DNA of 64,000 nucleotides from assembly GCA_000242935.3 (NCBI GenBank), contig CP007053.1, positions 6,247,001 to 6,311,000 on the forward strand, given 5' to 3'. Below, one piece after another: positions 8,063 through 19,023 of the stretch. The first letter of the stretch is position 1. Every line of letters starts with the position of its first letter. A program made the position numbers and the translations under genes. The notes under the pieces were generated by a model. That model was given only the letters and a program-made list of their open reading frames with translations, ran no database searches and was not told where the DNA came from. Source of the DNA: Opitutaceae bacterium TAV5 (lineage in GTDB: Bacteria > Verrucomicrobiota > Verrucomicrobiia > Opitutales > Opitutaceae).

Positions 8063-9223
8063 ATGCCGTCCACTTCACGCCGCACTTCGGTTTTCACCGA
8101 GTCCCTGATCCGCGAGATGACTCGCGTCGCCCGGCAGCACGGGGCGATCAACCTCTCGCAAGGTTTTCCCGACGGCGATCCGCCCGCCGCACTCATCCGC
8201 GCCGCCAAGGACGCCATGGACGCCGGCCGCCACCAGTACGCCATCACCTGGGGCTCGCCCGAACTGCGCACCGCCCTCGCCGACAAAATCACCCGCTTCA
8301 CCGGCCTGCCGCCCGTCGACCCCGAGCGCGACCTCGTCGTCACCTGCGGCGCGACCGAGGCCATGATGGTCGCCATGATGACCGTCTGCGACCCCGGCGA
8401 CCGCGTCGGCATGTTTTCGCCCTTCTACGAAAACTACAACGCCGACTGCATCCTCACCGGCGCCACGCCCGTCCACGTGCCGCTGCATCCGCCGCATTAC
8501 CGGTTCGATCCCGCGGAACTGCGTGCCGCTTTCGTCGCGGGCGGCGGCCTGAAAGCCTTCATCCTCTGCAACCCCTCCAACCCCTGCGGCCGCGTCTTCA
8601 CCCGCGACGAACTTTTGCAGATCGCCGCGCTCGCCGCGGAGTTCGACACCTTCGTCATCACCGATGAAGTCTACGAACACCTCGTCTTCGACGGACGGCA
8701 ACACGTCTATTTTGCCACCCTGCCCGGCATGGCGGAACGCACACTCTCCTGCTCCTCGCTGTCGAAGACGTTTTCCATCACCGGCTGGCGCCTCGGCTAC
8801 GTCCACGCGACGCCCGCCATCATCGCGCAGGCCCGCAAGGTTCACGATTTTCTCACCGTCGGCGCCGCCGCCCCGCTGCAACACGCCGTCGTCACCGCGC
8901 TCGGTTTTCCGCCGGAATACTACGCCGGGCTCGCCGCCGACTACCAGGCGCAGCGCGACATCCTCCTCGGTTATCTCGACCGGACCGGCCTCCCTTACAC
9001 CAGGCCGGAAGGCGCCTATTTCGTGATGCTCGACATCTCCGCCTTCGGTTACGCGAGCGACGTGGAGTTTTCCCACTGGATGACCCGCGAGATCGGCGTG
9101 GCCCCCGTCCCCGGATCGAGTTTTTTTCCGTACCCGGAAAACCGTTACGTCCGCCTCAATTTCGCCAAAGGCCCGGAAACACTCCACGCCGCCGGCGAAC
9201 GCCTGCTCCGGCTGGCGCGCTGA
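8063..9223 (+). CDS. class I/II PLP-dependent aminotransferase
   Basis: This is a fold-type I aminotransferase of 386 residues. The N-terminal INLSQGFPDGDPP segment, NPSNPCGRVF, and the PLP-lysine motif SLSKTFSITGWRLGY place it near the aspartate, methionine and kynurenine aminotransferases. The substrate cannot be fixed from sequence alone; the SQGFPD start resembles the methionine/kynurenine (YbdL-like) branch. The ATG at 8063 starts the conserved N-terminus, whereas the longer frame from 7832 overlaps the thioredoxin gene. It ends 13 bases from the convergent cysteine synthase gene. A methionine-salvage or sulfur amino acid role would suit the neighbours but is inference. Confidence 0.9.
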   Translation: MPSTSRRTSVFTESLIREMTRVARQHGAINLSQGFPDGDPPAALIRAAKDAMDAGRHQYAITWGSPELRTALADKITRFTGLPPVDPERDLVVTCGATEAMMVAMMTVCDPGDRVGMFSPFYENYNADCILTGATPVHVPLHPPHYRFDPAELRAAFVAGGGLKAFILCNPSNPCGRVFTRDELLQIAALAAEFDTFVITDEVYEHLVFDGRQHVYFATLPGMAERTLSCSSLSKTFSITGWRLGYVHATPAIIAQARKVHDFLTVGAAAPLQHAVVTALGFPPEYYAGLAADYQAQRDILLGYLDRTGLPYTRPEGAYFVMLDISAFGYASDVEFSHWMTREIGVAPVPGSSFFPYPENRYVRLNFAKGPETLHAAGERLLRLAR

Positions 9224-9236
9224 GTCTCCATGCAGA

Positions 9237-10334
9237 TCAGCCGGCTTCGGTCGGCGGCACCTCGGCCAGACGGTCGAGAAACTCCAGCCCTTCCGAAACC
9301 GGCGTGAGTTTCTGCTCCGCCAGCCAGGCAGGGTTGTAGAGTTTCGACGCGTAGCGCGCGCCGCCGTCGCACAGCACGGTGACGATGACCTGACCGGGGC
9401 CGCGCTCGCGCGCCAGCCGCAGCGCGCCGGCCACGTTGATCGCCGACGAAAGACCGAGATACAGACCCTCGCGGCGCAGGAGATGATAGAGGACTTCCAC
9501 CGCCACCGGATCGCCGATGCGGTACGCATCATCGACGAGAGAAGCCGCCACATTTTTCGTCACGCGGCCCTGCCCGATGCCTTCGGCCACGGAATCGCCG
9601 TCGTCGGTGTCGGTGTTGCCGTTTGTGAACCACGACCACATCGCCGCGCCGTACGGGTCGGCGCAGACGGCGCGGACGGACGATGACCGTTCCTTGAGAA
9701 ACCGGCTGACGCCGGCCAGCGTGCCGCCCGAGCCGATGGAGGCCACGAAGGCCGTCACGCGTCCATCCGTCTGTTCCCATATTTCGGGGCCGGTGGTGCG
9801 GTAATGGCCGTCGAGGTTGGCGGTGTTGTCGAACTGGTTGGCCCACCAGCCGCCGTCGATCGCCCCGGCGGTGCGGCGCGCGATGTGCTGGTAATTGTCG
9901 GGGTCCTTGTAAGGTTTGGGCGGCACGCGACGGACCTCGGCGCCGAGCGTCTTGAGGAGGTCGGTCTTCTCGTGGCTGAAATTGTCGGGCACGATAAAAA
10001 TGCTGCGATAACCCCGCGAGAGTCCGACGAGCGCGAGACCGATGCCGGTGTTGCCCGCCGTGCCCTCGACGATGGTGCCGCCGGGCCGGAGCGCGCCGCT
10101 GCGCTCGGCATCCTCGATCAGGGCGAGCGCGGCGCGGTCCTTCACCGAGCCGCCGGGATTCTGGAACTCGGCCTTGCCGAGAATCTCGCAGCCGGTGGTC
10201 TCGGAAAGATGGCGCAGCCGGATGAGCGGCGTGCAGCCGACCGCGCCCGGAAACCCTTCGGCGATTTTCGGCCCCGGAAAGGCGGCGACGGAGGTGGCAG
10301 AGGACGGTGTGGAGGTGGTTGTGGTGGCGGACAT
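9237..10334 (-). CDS. cysK: cysteine synthase family protein (O-acetylserine sulfhydrylase type)
   Basis: This fold-type II PLP enzyme condenses O-acetylserine with sulfide, or thiosulfate in CysM-like members, to make cysteine. It has 365 residues, slightly longer than CysK (about 320). The PLP-lysine motif is NPGGSVKDRAA, the substrate loop is EGTAGNTGIGLA, and the phosphate loop GSGGTLAG follows. The Ser/Thr-rich N-terminal tail (MSATTTTSTPSS) is extra. The gene is last in the minus-strand run sseA, YeeE, DUF255, cysK. A thiosulfate transporter and a rhodanese upstream suggest that it uses thiosulfate or sulfide released from it. The ATG at 10334 lies 37 bases after the DUF255 stop. Confidence 0.9.
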   Translation of the reverse strand: MSATTTTSTPSSATSVAAFPGPKIAEGFPGAVGCTPLIRLRHLSETTGCEILGKAEFQNPGGSVKDRAALALIEDAERSGALRPGGTIVEGTAGNTGIGLALVGLSRGYRSIFIVPDNFSHEKTDLLKTLGAEVRRVPPKPYKDPDNYQHIARRTAGAIDGGWWANQFDNTANLDGHYRTTGPEIWEQTDGRVTAFVASIGSGGTLAGVSRFLKERSSSVRAVCADPYGAAMWSWFTNGNTDTDDGDSVAEGIGQGRVTKNVAASLVDDAYRIGDPVAVEVLYHLLRREGLYLGLSSAINVAGALRLARERGPGQVIVTVLCDGGARYASKLYNPAWLAEQKLTPVSEGLEFLDRLAEVPPTEAG

Positions 10335-10371
10335 GACGGGCGAAAAAGATGAAATCGGGTGCCGGAAAAGA

Positions 10372-12725
<2,354 letters not shown>

Positions 12726-12729
<4 letters not shown>

Positions 12730-13931
12730 TGACCGATCCTCCGGCGGAATTTCAGCCCCGTCCACACGCCGCCGAAAAGCGCCGCGGCAAAAATCCAGCC
12801 CGAGAGCGCCAGCGCATTCACCCCGGAAAGCAGCGTGCCGATGGTGCAACCGAGCGAGATCATCGAGCCGAAGCCGAGCAGCACACCGCCGGCCAGGGCA
12901 AGGACGACGCGCGGCCACGGCGGACGTTCCGGCACGAACGCCCCCGAACCCACGCCCGCCGCCACCGCCGCGGCGACGAGGCCGACGACAAAGAGCGCGT
13001 TGGGCGTGAGCGCGGCGGCCCCGGCGGGATCGCCCGTGGCGCAGCCGGCCAGCCCGTCGAGTCCCGGCAGCGAAAGCGGCGACACGCCCCAGTGCGTGCC
13101 GAGCTTGCGCGAGAGGCGGCCCAGTTCGGCCGTGACGCCGAGCGGCGTGGCGCGCAGGTACACCGCCGCGCCGAGCAACCCCGCGCCGACGCCGCCGATC
13201 CAGTGCGGCCAGCGCCGCACGAAAACCGCCTCCGCCAGCGTGGCCAGCGTGCGCGGGGGTCGCGCGGCCGACGGCAGCGGATCCACGCGCCCGCGCCGCC
13301 ACACGAGAAAGGCGAGCAGGCCGATCACCGCGAGCTGGACAACCGCGGCGAGGGCGTAGCCTCCCGCCGTGCGCGGCAGCCACACGACCGGCGCTTCCGT
13401 GACGGCGTGCAGGTAAAAAAACTCCCACGAATTGAACCCGAGGATGAAACCTCCGGCAGCCCCCGCGAGGGCGACCGGGGCGAGCAGCGAACCTTCGCCC
13501 AACCGGTAGAGATGCGCGCTCAGGCACGAACCGGAAAGCGCCATGCCCGCGCCGAACGCGAAGCCGCCGACCAGCAAATGCCAGCCGGCCGGCCCGATGT
13601 GCGCGCGCGGCGGCAGATGCCCGGCCTCGGGAAACGGCACCCAGGCTCCGAAAATGACGAGGTAGCCGACCGTGCCCGCAGCGAGCGCGGCCAGCAGGCC
13701 GAGGACGGGGCGGGCGTCGCGCTCCTCGATAAATTCGCGTAGCCCGCAATAGAAGCAGAAACGCGAACGTTGCAGGAGCACGCCGAAAACCGCCCCGCTC
13801 AGCAGGGCCCACGAACCGGCGCGCCCGTAGGCCGCGCTGCCGTGCAGCCACCACGCCGCGGAGCCGAGGCCGGCGAGCAGCAGCAGCGGGAGGGTTATGC
13901 GAAAGGTCGAGGCGAGGCGGGTGACGGGCAT
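12726..13931 (-). CDS. YeeE/YedE (TsuA-type) thiosulfate transporter family protein
   Basis: This is a 401-residue integral membrane protein with roughly nine or more hydrophobic segments, spanning both repeats of the YeeE/YedE family. The conserved cysteine positions are present: [26 protein letters not shown] and [14 protein letters not shown]. In the characterised thiosulfate transporter TsuA, such cysteines line the path and relay the substrate. Thiosulfate or another small sulfur species is therefore the likely cargo. It sits between a tandem rhodanese and the DUF255 and cysK genes on the same strand, which supports a sulfur uptake route. Translation of the next gene overlaps its stop by four bases. 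Confidence 0.85.
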
Positions 13932-14032
13932 CGGATGAGGTGGGCGCGGGAAAAAAGCGGCGGCACGGCATGGCTACCGGCCGGGACGACCCGACCGGTA
14001 ACCGCCGGCTGGCGCGTGAAAATGTGGCGACC

Positions 14033-14962
14033 TTACTTCCCGTCCCAGACGGTGCCCGAGGGATTGTCGATGGGCACGCCGACGGCGTTGCCGTATTCGG
14101 TCCAGGAACCGTCGTATTGCCTGGCCGGATACCCGAGAATCTGCGTGAGCGCGAACCAGGTGTGGCTGGAACGCTCGCCGATGCGGCAGTAGACGATGGC
14201 CGGCTTGCTGCCGTCGACGCCGACATCGGCGTAGAGGGCCTTCAGTTCTTCGGGCGACTTGAAGGTGCCGTCCTCGTTGACGGCCTTGACCCAGGGCACG
14301 TTGACCGCGCCCGGCACGTGGCCCGCGCGGATGGAGAGTTCCTTGCTGTTGGCCGGGGCGAAGAGTTTTCCGGAGTACTCGTCCGGGGACCGGATATCGA
14401 GGAGCTTCACGTCGGCCTTGCCTTCGGCGGCGGCGACCACGTCGGGCAGGCGCGCGCGGAGGTCGGAGTTGACCTGCGTCACCTGGTACTGCGTCGCGCG
14501 GGCGGAGGCGGGAATGGTGTCGAGCGGACGTTTTTCGGCTTCCCATTTCTTGCGTCCGCCGTCGACAAGGCGCACGTCGCCGTGACCGTAGACATTAAAA
14601 ATCCACGCGCCCCAGGCGGCGAACCAGTTGTTGTTGTCGCCGTAGAGGACGACGGTGGTTTCCGGCGTGATGCCGAGGCGCGAGGCGAGCGCCTCGAATT
14701 GCTCTTGCGAGACGATGTCGCGGCGGACCGTGTCCACGAGATCGGAGTGCCAGCTCACGTTGTGCGCGCCGGGGATGTGACCCTGCTCGTAGAGCCCCGG
14801 ATTGACGGAGACCTCGATGATACGGACGGCGGGATTCGCGGCGTTTTGCGCCGCCCATTCGGTGGTGACGAGCACCTCTTTGGCGGAGACGCTGGCGGGA
14901 GTGGCGACTGCGACGGCGGCCACCAGGGCGGCCGCGAGCGCGGAGGCGAGACGGGATTTCAT
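14033..14962 (-). CDS. sseA: exported tandem-rhodanese sulfurtransferase
   Basis: This is a thiosulfate or 3-mercaptopyruvate sulfurtransferase of 309 residues with two rhodanese modules. An N-terminal signal peptide ([20 protein letters not shown], cleavage near residues 27-28) predicts export. The inactive first module covers about residues 30-145. The second holds the active-site loop at Cys259, CRIGERS, close to the CRxGx[RT] form typical of thiosulfate enzymes. An ATG at 14962 starts the signal peptide; the longer frame from 15121 is not needed. It is first in the minus-strand operon with YeeE, DUF255 and cysK, so periplasmic sulfur transfer could feed the transporter. Confidence 0.9.
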   Translation of the reverse strand: MKSRLASALAAALVAAVAVATPASVSAKEVLVTTEWAAQNAANPAVRIIEVSVNPGLYEQGHIPGAHNVSWHSDLVDTVRRDIVSQEQFEALASRLGITPETTVVLYGDNNNWFAAWGAWIFNVYGHGDVRLVDGGRKKWEAEKRPLDTIPASARATQYQVTQVNSDLRARLPDVVAAAEGKADVKLLDIRSPDEYSGKLFAPANSKELSIRAGHVPGAVNVPWVKAVNEDGTFKSPEELKALYADVGVDGSKPAIVYCRIGERSSHTWFALTQILGYPARQYDGSWTEYGNAVGVPIDNPSGTVWDGK

Positions 14963-15137
14963 GCGTGTAGTTGTCTGGATATTTTCCGGGTGAAGCCCGT
15001 GTAGACGGAGGCAGTGAAAGCGTCCGGAACACGGGGCCGAGAGACTTCCATGAGCATGGTCAGCATCTGCGGTGAGATTACGGGTGACAGAACCTTTTCC
15101 TGGCGGAATCAGGAGGCGCACAGGCGCATTAATTCTG

Positions 15138-15167
15138 ACTATTCAGGTAGGAAATAAAATTTGTCAA
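15138..15167 (-). promoter_or_regulatory. candidate sigma70-like promoter for the sseA-YeeE-DUF255-cysK operon
   Basis: On the minus strand a perfect TTGACA (15167-15162) is followed after 18 bases by AATAGT (15143-15138), which matches TATAAT at four of six positions. It lies about 175 bases upstream of the sseA ATG in an AT-rich stretch. The -10 is weak and the lineage's promoter consensus is not known to me, so this is tentative. Confidence 0.3.
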
Positions 15168-15326
15168 CGCGCCGACGAAAAAAAGATGATAACTTTCACT
15201 CAACCCGTTTTTCCAAAACGGGAAACCCGACTCATGAATTCAACGACGAAGGTTTCGTGAAAGCAAAATTCCAATTAAATAGATAAAGATACAAATAAAT
15301 AACCTCGGAGCAAGCCCCTGGGTATT

Positions 15327-15353
15327 GGAGCGGCGGCGTCTCGCCGCCGCTCC
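15327..15353. repeat. GC-rich REP-like hairpin
   Basis: A perfect 12-bp stem GGAGCGGCGGCG / CGCCGCCGCTCC encloses a 3-base loop (15339-15341) and is preceded by TT. The same TTGGAG...GCGGCGGCGTC sequence occurs at 20430, so it belongs to a dispersed family. Confidence 0.65.
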
Positions 15354-15460
15354 GACAAGCCGAAGCACGCTCCGGGGTACCACCAAGGGAATGAACGGAG
15401 CTGGCGGAGGCAGCCTGCTTGTTTCTTCCGGCGCTTTGTGTCTGGCTGAAGGACGTATCC

Positions 15461-15923
15461 ATGAATCGACAACGCGTACCCGTTCACGGCCTCGATGATT
15501 ATGCGGAGGCCGTACACCCGATGGACGATATCCATGTGGGGCGTTTCGAGGACACCGCCACCCGGATGCCCAACCGCGTGCCACTGCACCGCCACGACTA
15601 CTACGAGGTGTTCTGGCTCGATGGAGGAACAGATTTTGAAGGTCCAGACGGTAGGCGAGTATGCGGCCCGGTTGCACGTTTCCCCCGACCGGCTGAGCGA
15701 GGCCGTGCGCGAGGCCACCGGCCATCCGGCCGGCGAGCTTATCCGGCAGCGTCAACTGCTGGAGGCCCGGCGGCTGCTCGCGCATACGACACGCTCCGTA
15801 TCCGAAATCGCCTACGCGCTGAACTTTCAGGACCCGGCATATTTCAGCCGGTTTTTCCGACGGCTCACCGGCCAGTCGCCGGGAGAGTTCCGCGAGGACT
15901 TTCTGGCCAAACACCCGCTTTGA
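15461..15923 (+). pseudogene. remnant of an AraC-family transcriptional regulator
   Basis: Two pieces of an AraC-type regulator lie in different frames. The N-terminal piece from ATG 15461 reads into the start of an AraC cupin domain (MPNRVPLHRHDYYEVFWLDG) and loses homology near 15625. The C-terminal piece, in another frame from 15621, is an intact double helix-turn-helix (VGEYAARLHVSPDRLSEAV ... SVSEIAYALNFQDPAYFSRF) ending at 15923. A whole AraC regulator needs about 290 residues, so most of the cupin domain appears deleted with a frame change. The 100-residue HTH piece has its own ATG at 15621 and might still be translated, but its effector domain is gone. Confidence 0.75.
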
Positions 15924-16229
15924 CCCGTTCAGGGCTCCTCGTTACGCACACCTGGAAGTCGGCGAAGGACCTGCGCCGGCCGCCGTATCTCGTCGTGCGG
16001 GTGAAGGTGAACCGGCCCCGCGATTCCGGACCATGAAACCCGACGCTTTCCGTATCGGACCGGCATCGACGCCGGCACGACCGTCATGCGCCGGGCGCCC
16101 GAAAACGCGCGGTCGCTCTGGCCGCTCCTTTCCGGCGTGGCGCGCCGTTCCGCAAAAACACAGGCCTGCGCGGGGAAAATACCTGTTGATCCGATTGTCA
16201 TAAATCCGGTTCCGGATAATGATCTTACC
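15924..16229. other. non-coding stretch before dps
   Basis: About 300 bases with no supported gene. The end (16180-16229) is less GC-rich and probably holds the dps promoter, with a TTGAT at about 16186 and an AATGAT near 16219. The spacing is not canonical and no clear OxyR-type or Fur-type site was recognised. Confidence 0.35.
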
Positions 16230-16766
16230 GTGAAAACCACCGAATCCGCCACACTCACCCGCAAATTCGAAATCCCGCTGGCCACGCCCACGGATCTCAC
16301 CGCGAAAGCCACGAAGGATCTCTCCGGAGCCCTGAACACGCTGCTCGCCGACGTCTTCGCGCTCTTCCTGAAAACGAAAAATTTCCACTGGCATATCAGC
16401 GGCCCGCACTTCCGCGATTATCACCTCCTTCTCGACGAGCAGGCGGCCCAGTTGCTCGCGTTGACCGACGACCTCGCCGAGCGCGTGCGCAAGATCGGCG
16501 GCACCACGTTGCGATCCATCGGCCACATCTCGCGCCTGCAGCGCGTGCTCGACAACGATGCGGACTACGTCGAACCCCTCGACATGCTCGCCGAGCTGCG
16601 CGAGGACAACCAGACGCTCATCGTCCATCTGCGCAAGGCGCATGAGGTGTGTGACGAACACCACGACATCGCCACGGCCAGCCTCATCGAGAACTGGGTG
16701 GACGAGGCCGAGCGCCGCGTCTGGTTCCTCTTCGAGACCACCCGCACCGGCACGCCGCGGCACTGA
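16230..16766 (+). CDS. dps: Dps-like ferritin, DNA protection during starvation
   Basis: Dps proteins form a 12-subunit cage that oxidises and stores iron and protects DNA from peroxide. The product has 178 residues from a GTG at 16230. The ferroxidase residues are visible in KTKNFHWHISGPHFRDYHLL and LLDEQAAQL, where the His and the Asp/Glu from neighbouring subunits form the intersubunit site. The N-terminal extension (about 30 residues) is typical of family variation. An ATG at 16086 is in frame, but the added 48 residues are Arg/Pro-rich and unlike Dps. The GTG choice is moderately sure. A stress chaperone pair follows. Confidence 0.88.
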   Translation: MKTTESATLTRKFEIPLATPTDLTAKATKDLSGALNTLLADVFALFLKTKNFHWHISGPHFRDYHLLLDEQAAQLLALTDDLAERVRKIGGTTLRSIGHISRLQRVLDNDADYVEPLDMLAELREDNQTLIVHLRKAHEVCDEHHDIATASLIENWVDEAERRVWFLFETTRTGTPRH

Positions 16767-16799
16767 GCGCGGGCCTCCCGCGCCGGCTGACGCATCCTT

Positions 16800-17804
16800 A
16801 TGGCAGTTGACTTCAAAGACTACTATGCCGTCCTCGGCGTGTCCCGCGACGCGAGCCAGGAGGAAATCAAGCAGGCGTTTCGCACGCTCGCCCGCAAATA
16901 CCACCCGGACGTGGCGAAGGACAAGGAAACCGCCGAGGACAAATTCAAGGAAATCAACGAGGCGAACGAGGTCCTGAGCGACCCGGAGAAACGCCGGAAA
17001 TACGACGAACTCGGCGCCAGCCGGGAGTACGGCGGCCCGGGCCCGGGCTATGCAGGCGCACAGGCGCAAGGCGGTCCGGGTGCGGAGTCAGGCCAGGAAT
17101 TCCATTTCGGCGGCACCACCGGTTTCAGCGATTTCTTCGAGCAGTTTTTTGGCGGACACGCGGGTCCGGGGCACGCGGCCGGTTATGAGGACATGTTTCG
17201 CCGGGCCGGACAACACGGCGCCGCCAGCGGCGAATTTCGAATGCCCGGCGCCGACATCGAAGGCGCCATCCTGGTGACGCTGGACGAAGCCATGCGGGGT
17301 TCGTCCCGGCAGATATCGCTCCAGCGCCTCGATCCGGAAACCGGCAAGCCCGAGACCGAGACCTTCACCGTGCGCATTCCCCCGGGAGCGACGGAAGGCC
17401 GCCGGATTCGCGTGCCGGGCAAGGGCGGCCGTGGCACCGGTGGCGCCGAGCCTGGCGATCTCTTCCTGCGGGTCCGGCTGGCCGCGCACCCGGACTTCGA
17501 GGTGCGAGGGACGGACCTGTATCACGAACTGGAACTTACGCCGTGGGAGGCGGTGCTCGGCGCGCAAATCACCGTGCCCGCGCTGTCCGGAACGGTGAAA
17601 GTGCGTGTTCCGCCGGGCACGGGCAGTGACCGCCAGCTTCGCGTGCGCGGGCAAGGGCTGCCGAAGAACGCCGCGGGCGAGCGCGGGGATCTCTACATCA
17701 TCGTGAAAATCCGTGTGCCGGCGGAAATCACCGCGGCCCAACGCGCCCTCTGGGAAAATCTCGCCCGCACTTCGCATTTCAATCCCCGGCAACACGCGCC
17801 CTGA
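16800..17804 (+). CDS. cbpA: DnaJ-type co-chaperone CbpA
   Basis: This is a 334-residue J-domain protein that stimulates DnaK. The J domain occupies residues 5-70 with the HPD motif at residues 35-37. A Gly-rich linker follows (about 77-145), then two C-terminal beta-barrel substrate-binding domains with [19 protein letters not shown] and [21 protein letters not shown]. The DnaJ zinc-finger CxxCxGxG repeats are absent, which makes it CbpA-type rather than DnaJ. A CbpM-like gene follows after 21 bases, the usual cbpA-cbpM arrangement, where CbpM inhibits CbpA. Regulation together with dps in stationary phase is plausible. Confidence 0.93.
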   Translation: MAVDFKDYYAVLGVSRDASQEEIKQAFRTLARKYHPDVAKDKETAEDKFKEINEANEVLSDPEKRRKYDELGASREYGGPGPGYAGAQAQGGPGAESGQEFHFGGTTGFSDFFEQFFGGHAGPGHAAGYEDMFRRAGQHGAASGEFRMPGADIEGAILVTLDEAMRGSSRQISLQRLDPETGKPETETFTVRIPPGATEGRRIRVPGKGGRGTGGAEPGDLFLRVRLAAHPDFEVRGTDLYHELELTPWEAVLGAQITVPALSGTVKVRVPPGTGSDRQLRVRGQGLPKNAAGERGDLYIIVKIRVPAEITAAQRALWENLARTSHFNPRQHAP

Positions 17805-17825
17805 TCTCCGCAACCCGACACCGCC

Positions 17826-18137
17826 ATGATCGCCGAAACCGAATCCTGCGCCCTGCAAATTTTCGAACCGGAGCCCGGCGCGATTTTTCCGATCGACACC
17901 GCCGCTCGTCTCGCCCGGATGTCGCGGCACAGCGTGCTCGTGTGTTGCCGGCGCGGTCTGGTCACGCCTCGCCTCGATCCTGTTTACGGCGGGTTCTACT
18001 TTGATCGGGACGCCATCCGCACGCTGCAGCGTATCGAGTATCTGCGCACCGCGTGCGGCGTGAACCTCGCCGGGATCGAAATCATCCTGAAACTGATGGC
18101 GGACGTGGAGGAATTGCGCGCCCTCGCGCGAATCTGA
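17826..18137 (+). CDS. cbpM: chaperone modulator CbpM-like MerR-fold protein
   Basis: The product has 103 residues. FPIDTAARLARMSRHSVLVC and a C-terminal ACGVNLAGIEIILKLMADVE match the MerR-like winged-helix fold of CbpM, which binds the CbpA J domain and blocks its interaction with DnaK. It directly follows cbpA on the same strand. The known pairing supports this reading more than a DNA-binding role, though a small MerR-type regulator cannot be excluded. Confidence 0.85.
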   Translation: MIAETESCALQIFEPEPGAIFPIDTAARLARMSRHSVLVCCRRGLVTPRLDPVYGGFYFDRDAIRTLQRIEYLRTACGVNLAGIEIILKLMADVEELRALARI

Positions 18138-18160
18138 ACCCGCGCCCCAAGGATACCGTC

Positions 18161-18889
18161 ATGAACAACCTGCTCCCGCACCTCTATCTCGTCCGGCACG
18201 GTGAAACCGCGTGGTCGCTCGCCGGCCGGCACACGGGCCGTTCCGAACTGCCGCTCACCGGGCAGGGGGAACTCGAATCGCGCCTGCTGGGGGAACGGCT
18301 GGCCGGCGCCGTTTTCAGCCATGTATTCACCAGCCCGCGACTGCGGGCGCGCCGCACCTGCGAATTGAGCGGACTCGGCGCGGGCGCGACGATCGAGCCG
18401 GATCTGGCGGAGTGGGATTACGGCGATTACGAAGGGAAACGCGCCAGCGAGATCCGGGAGGAGCGCCCCGACTGGGATATTTTCCGGGACGGATGCCCCG
18501 GCGGCGAAACGCCCGCGCAGGTGTCCGATCGCGCGGACCGGCTCCTCGCGCGGCTCCGCCAGTTGCGAGGGGATATCGCGCTCTTCACCCACGGTCACTT
18601 CGGGCGGGTCCTCGGGGTGCGCTGGATCGGCCTGCCGCTGGCGCAGGCCCGGCATTTCCTGCTCGGCACCGCCTCGCTCAGTGTCCTCGGCCATGAGCAC
18701 GGCCGGGACGAGGAACCGGCCATCGCCCTGTGGGGCGCGGTGTCCGGCGGCCTGCTCGACGCCGGGCGACGCCTGCGCGAGAATGAGGCCGGAATCCTGA
18801 AACAGCGTGCCATCGAACGCTGGGAAAATGAGGGAGGCGAGATTCCCGGCCTGCCGGCGAACCATCAGGGAAACCCCGATGCGCTTTAG
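18161..18889 (+). CDS. histidine phosphatase superfamily protein
   Basis: The product is a 242-residue branch-1 histidine phosphatase (phosphoglycerate mutase-like). The catalytic motif LYLVRHGETAWS is near residue 10, the second conserved Arg is in TSPRLRARRTCE, the acidic residue is in DLAEWDYGDYEGKRASEI, and the second His is in LFTHGHFGRVLG. The core is about 190 residues; the last 50 residues (RENEAGILKQRAIERW) are extra and hydrophilic. SixA, CobC and GpmB are all in this superfamily and the substrate is not evident. The start at 18161 follows the cbpM stop by 23 bases. It may be in the same transcript. Confidence 0.88.
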   Translation: MNNLLPHLYLVRHGETAWSLAGRHTGRSELPLTGQGELESRLLGERLAGAVFSHVFTSPRLRARRTCELSGLGAGATIEPDLAEWDYGDYEGKRASEIREERPDWDIFRDGCPGGETPAQVSDRADRLLARLRQLRGDIALFTHGHFGRVLGVRWIGLPLAQARHFLLGTASLSVLGHEHGRDEEPAIALWGAVSGGLLDAGRRLRENEAGILKQRAIERWENEGGEIPGLPANHQGNPDAL

Positions 18890-18924
18890 GCTGGAAGCCC
18901 GACGACCTCGCCGGGCCTCCAGCC
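18889..18924. repeat. REP-like hairpin
   Basis: GGCTGGAAGCCCG (18889-18901) and CGGGCCTCCAGCC (18912-18924) form an inverted pair with one mismatch. The left arm is the complement of the CGGGCTTCCAGCC core at 6808, so this is another copy of the family seen after nrdB. It starts at the last base of the phosphatase gene. Confidence 0.65.
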
Positions 18925-19023
18925 CGCTTCCGCGGGAAAACACAGACATGGACGGGCAAAGTGCCGGCCCGGATGGTCGCGGGGACGCACTTTGTGGGTA
19001 GGTTGGGGTCAACTCATCACATT

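Larger units (their letters stand above)
14963..15460. other. non-coding region upstream of the sulfur operon
   Basis: About 500 bases without a convincing gene. It contains the presumed promoter of the minus-strand sulfur operon, an AT-rich patch (15120-15300) and a GC-rich hairpin at 15327-15353. The 170-base leader between the candidate promoter and sseA was inspected for SAM and cobalamin riboswitch cores, and none was recognised. Confidence 0.5.

Noticed and set aside
14963-15160. A SAM or cobalamin riboswitch in the leader of the sulfur operon
   Set aside because: The context is suggestive, but the conserved cores of these classes are not visible on the minus strand.
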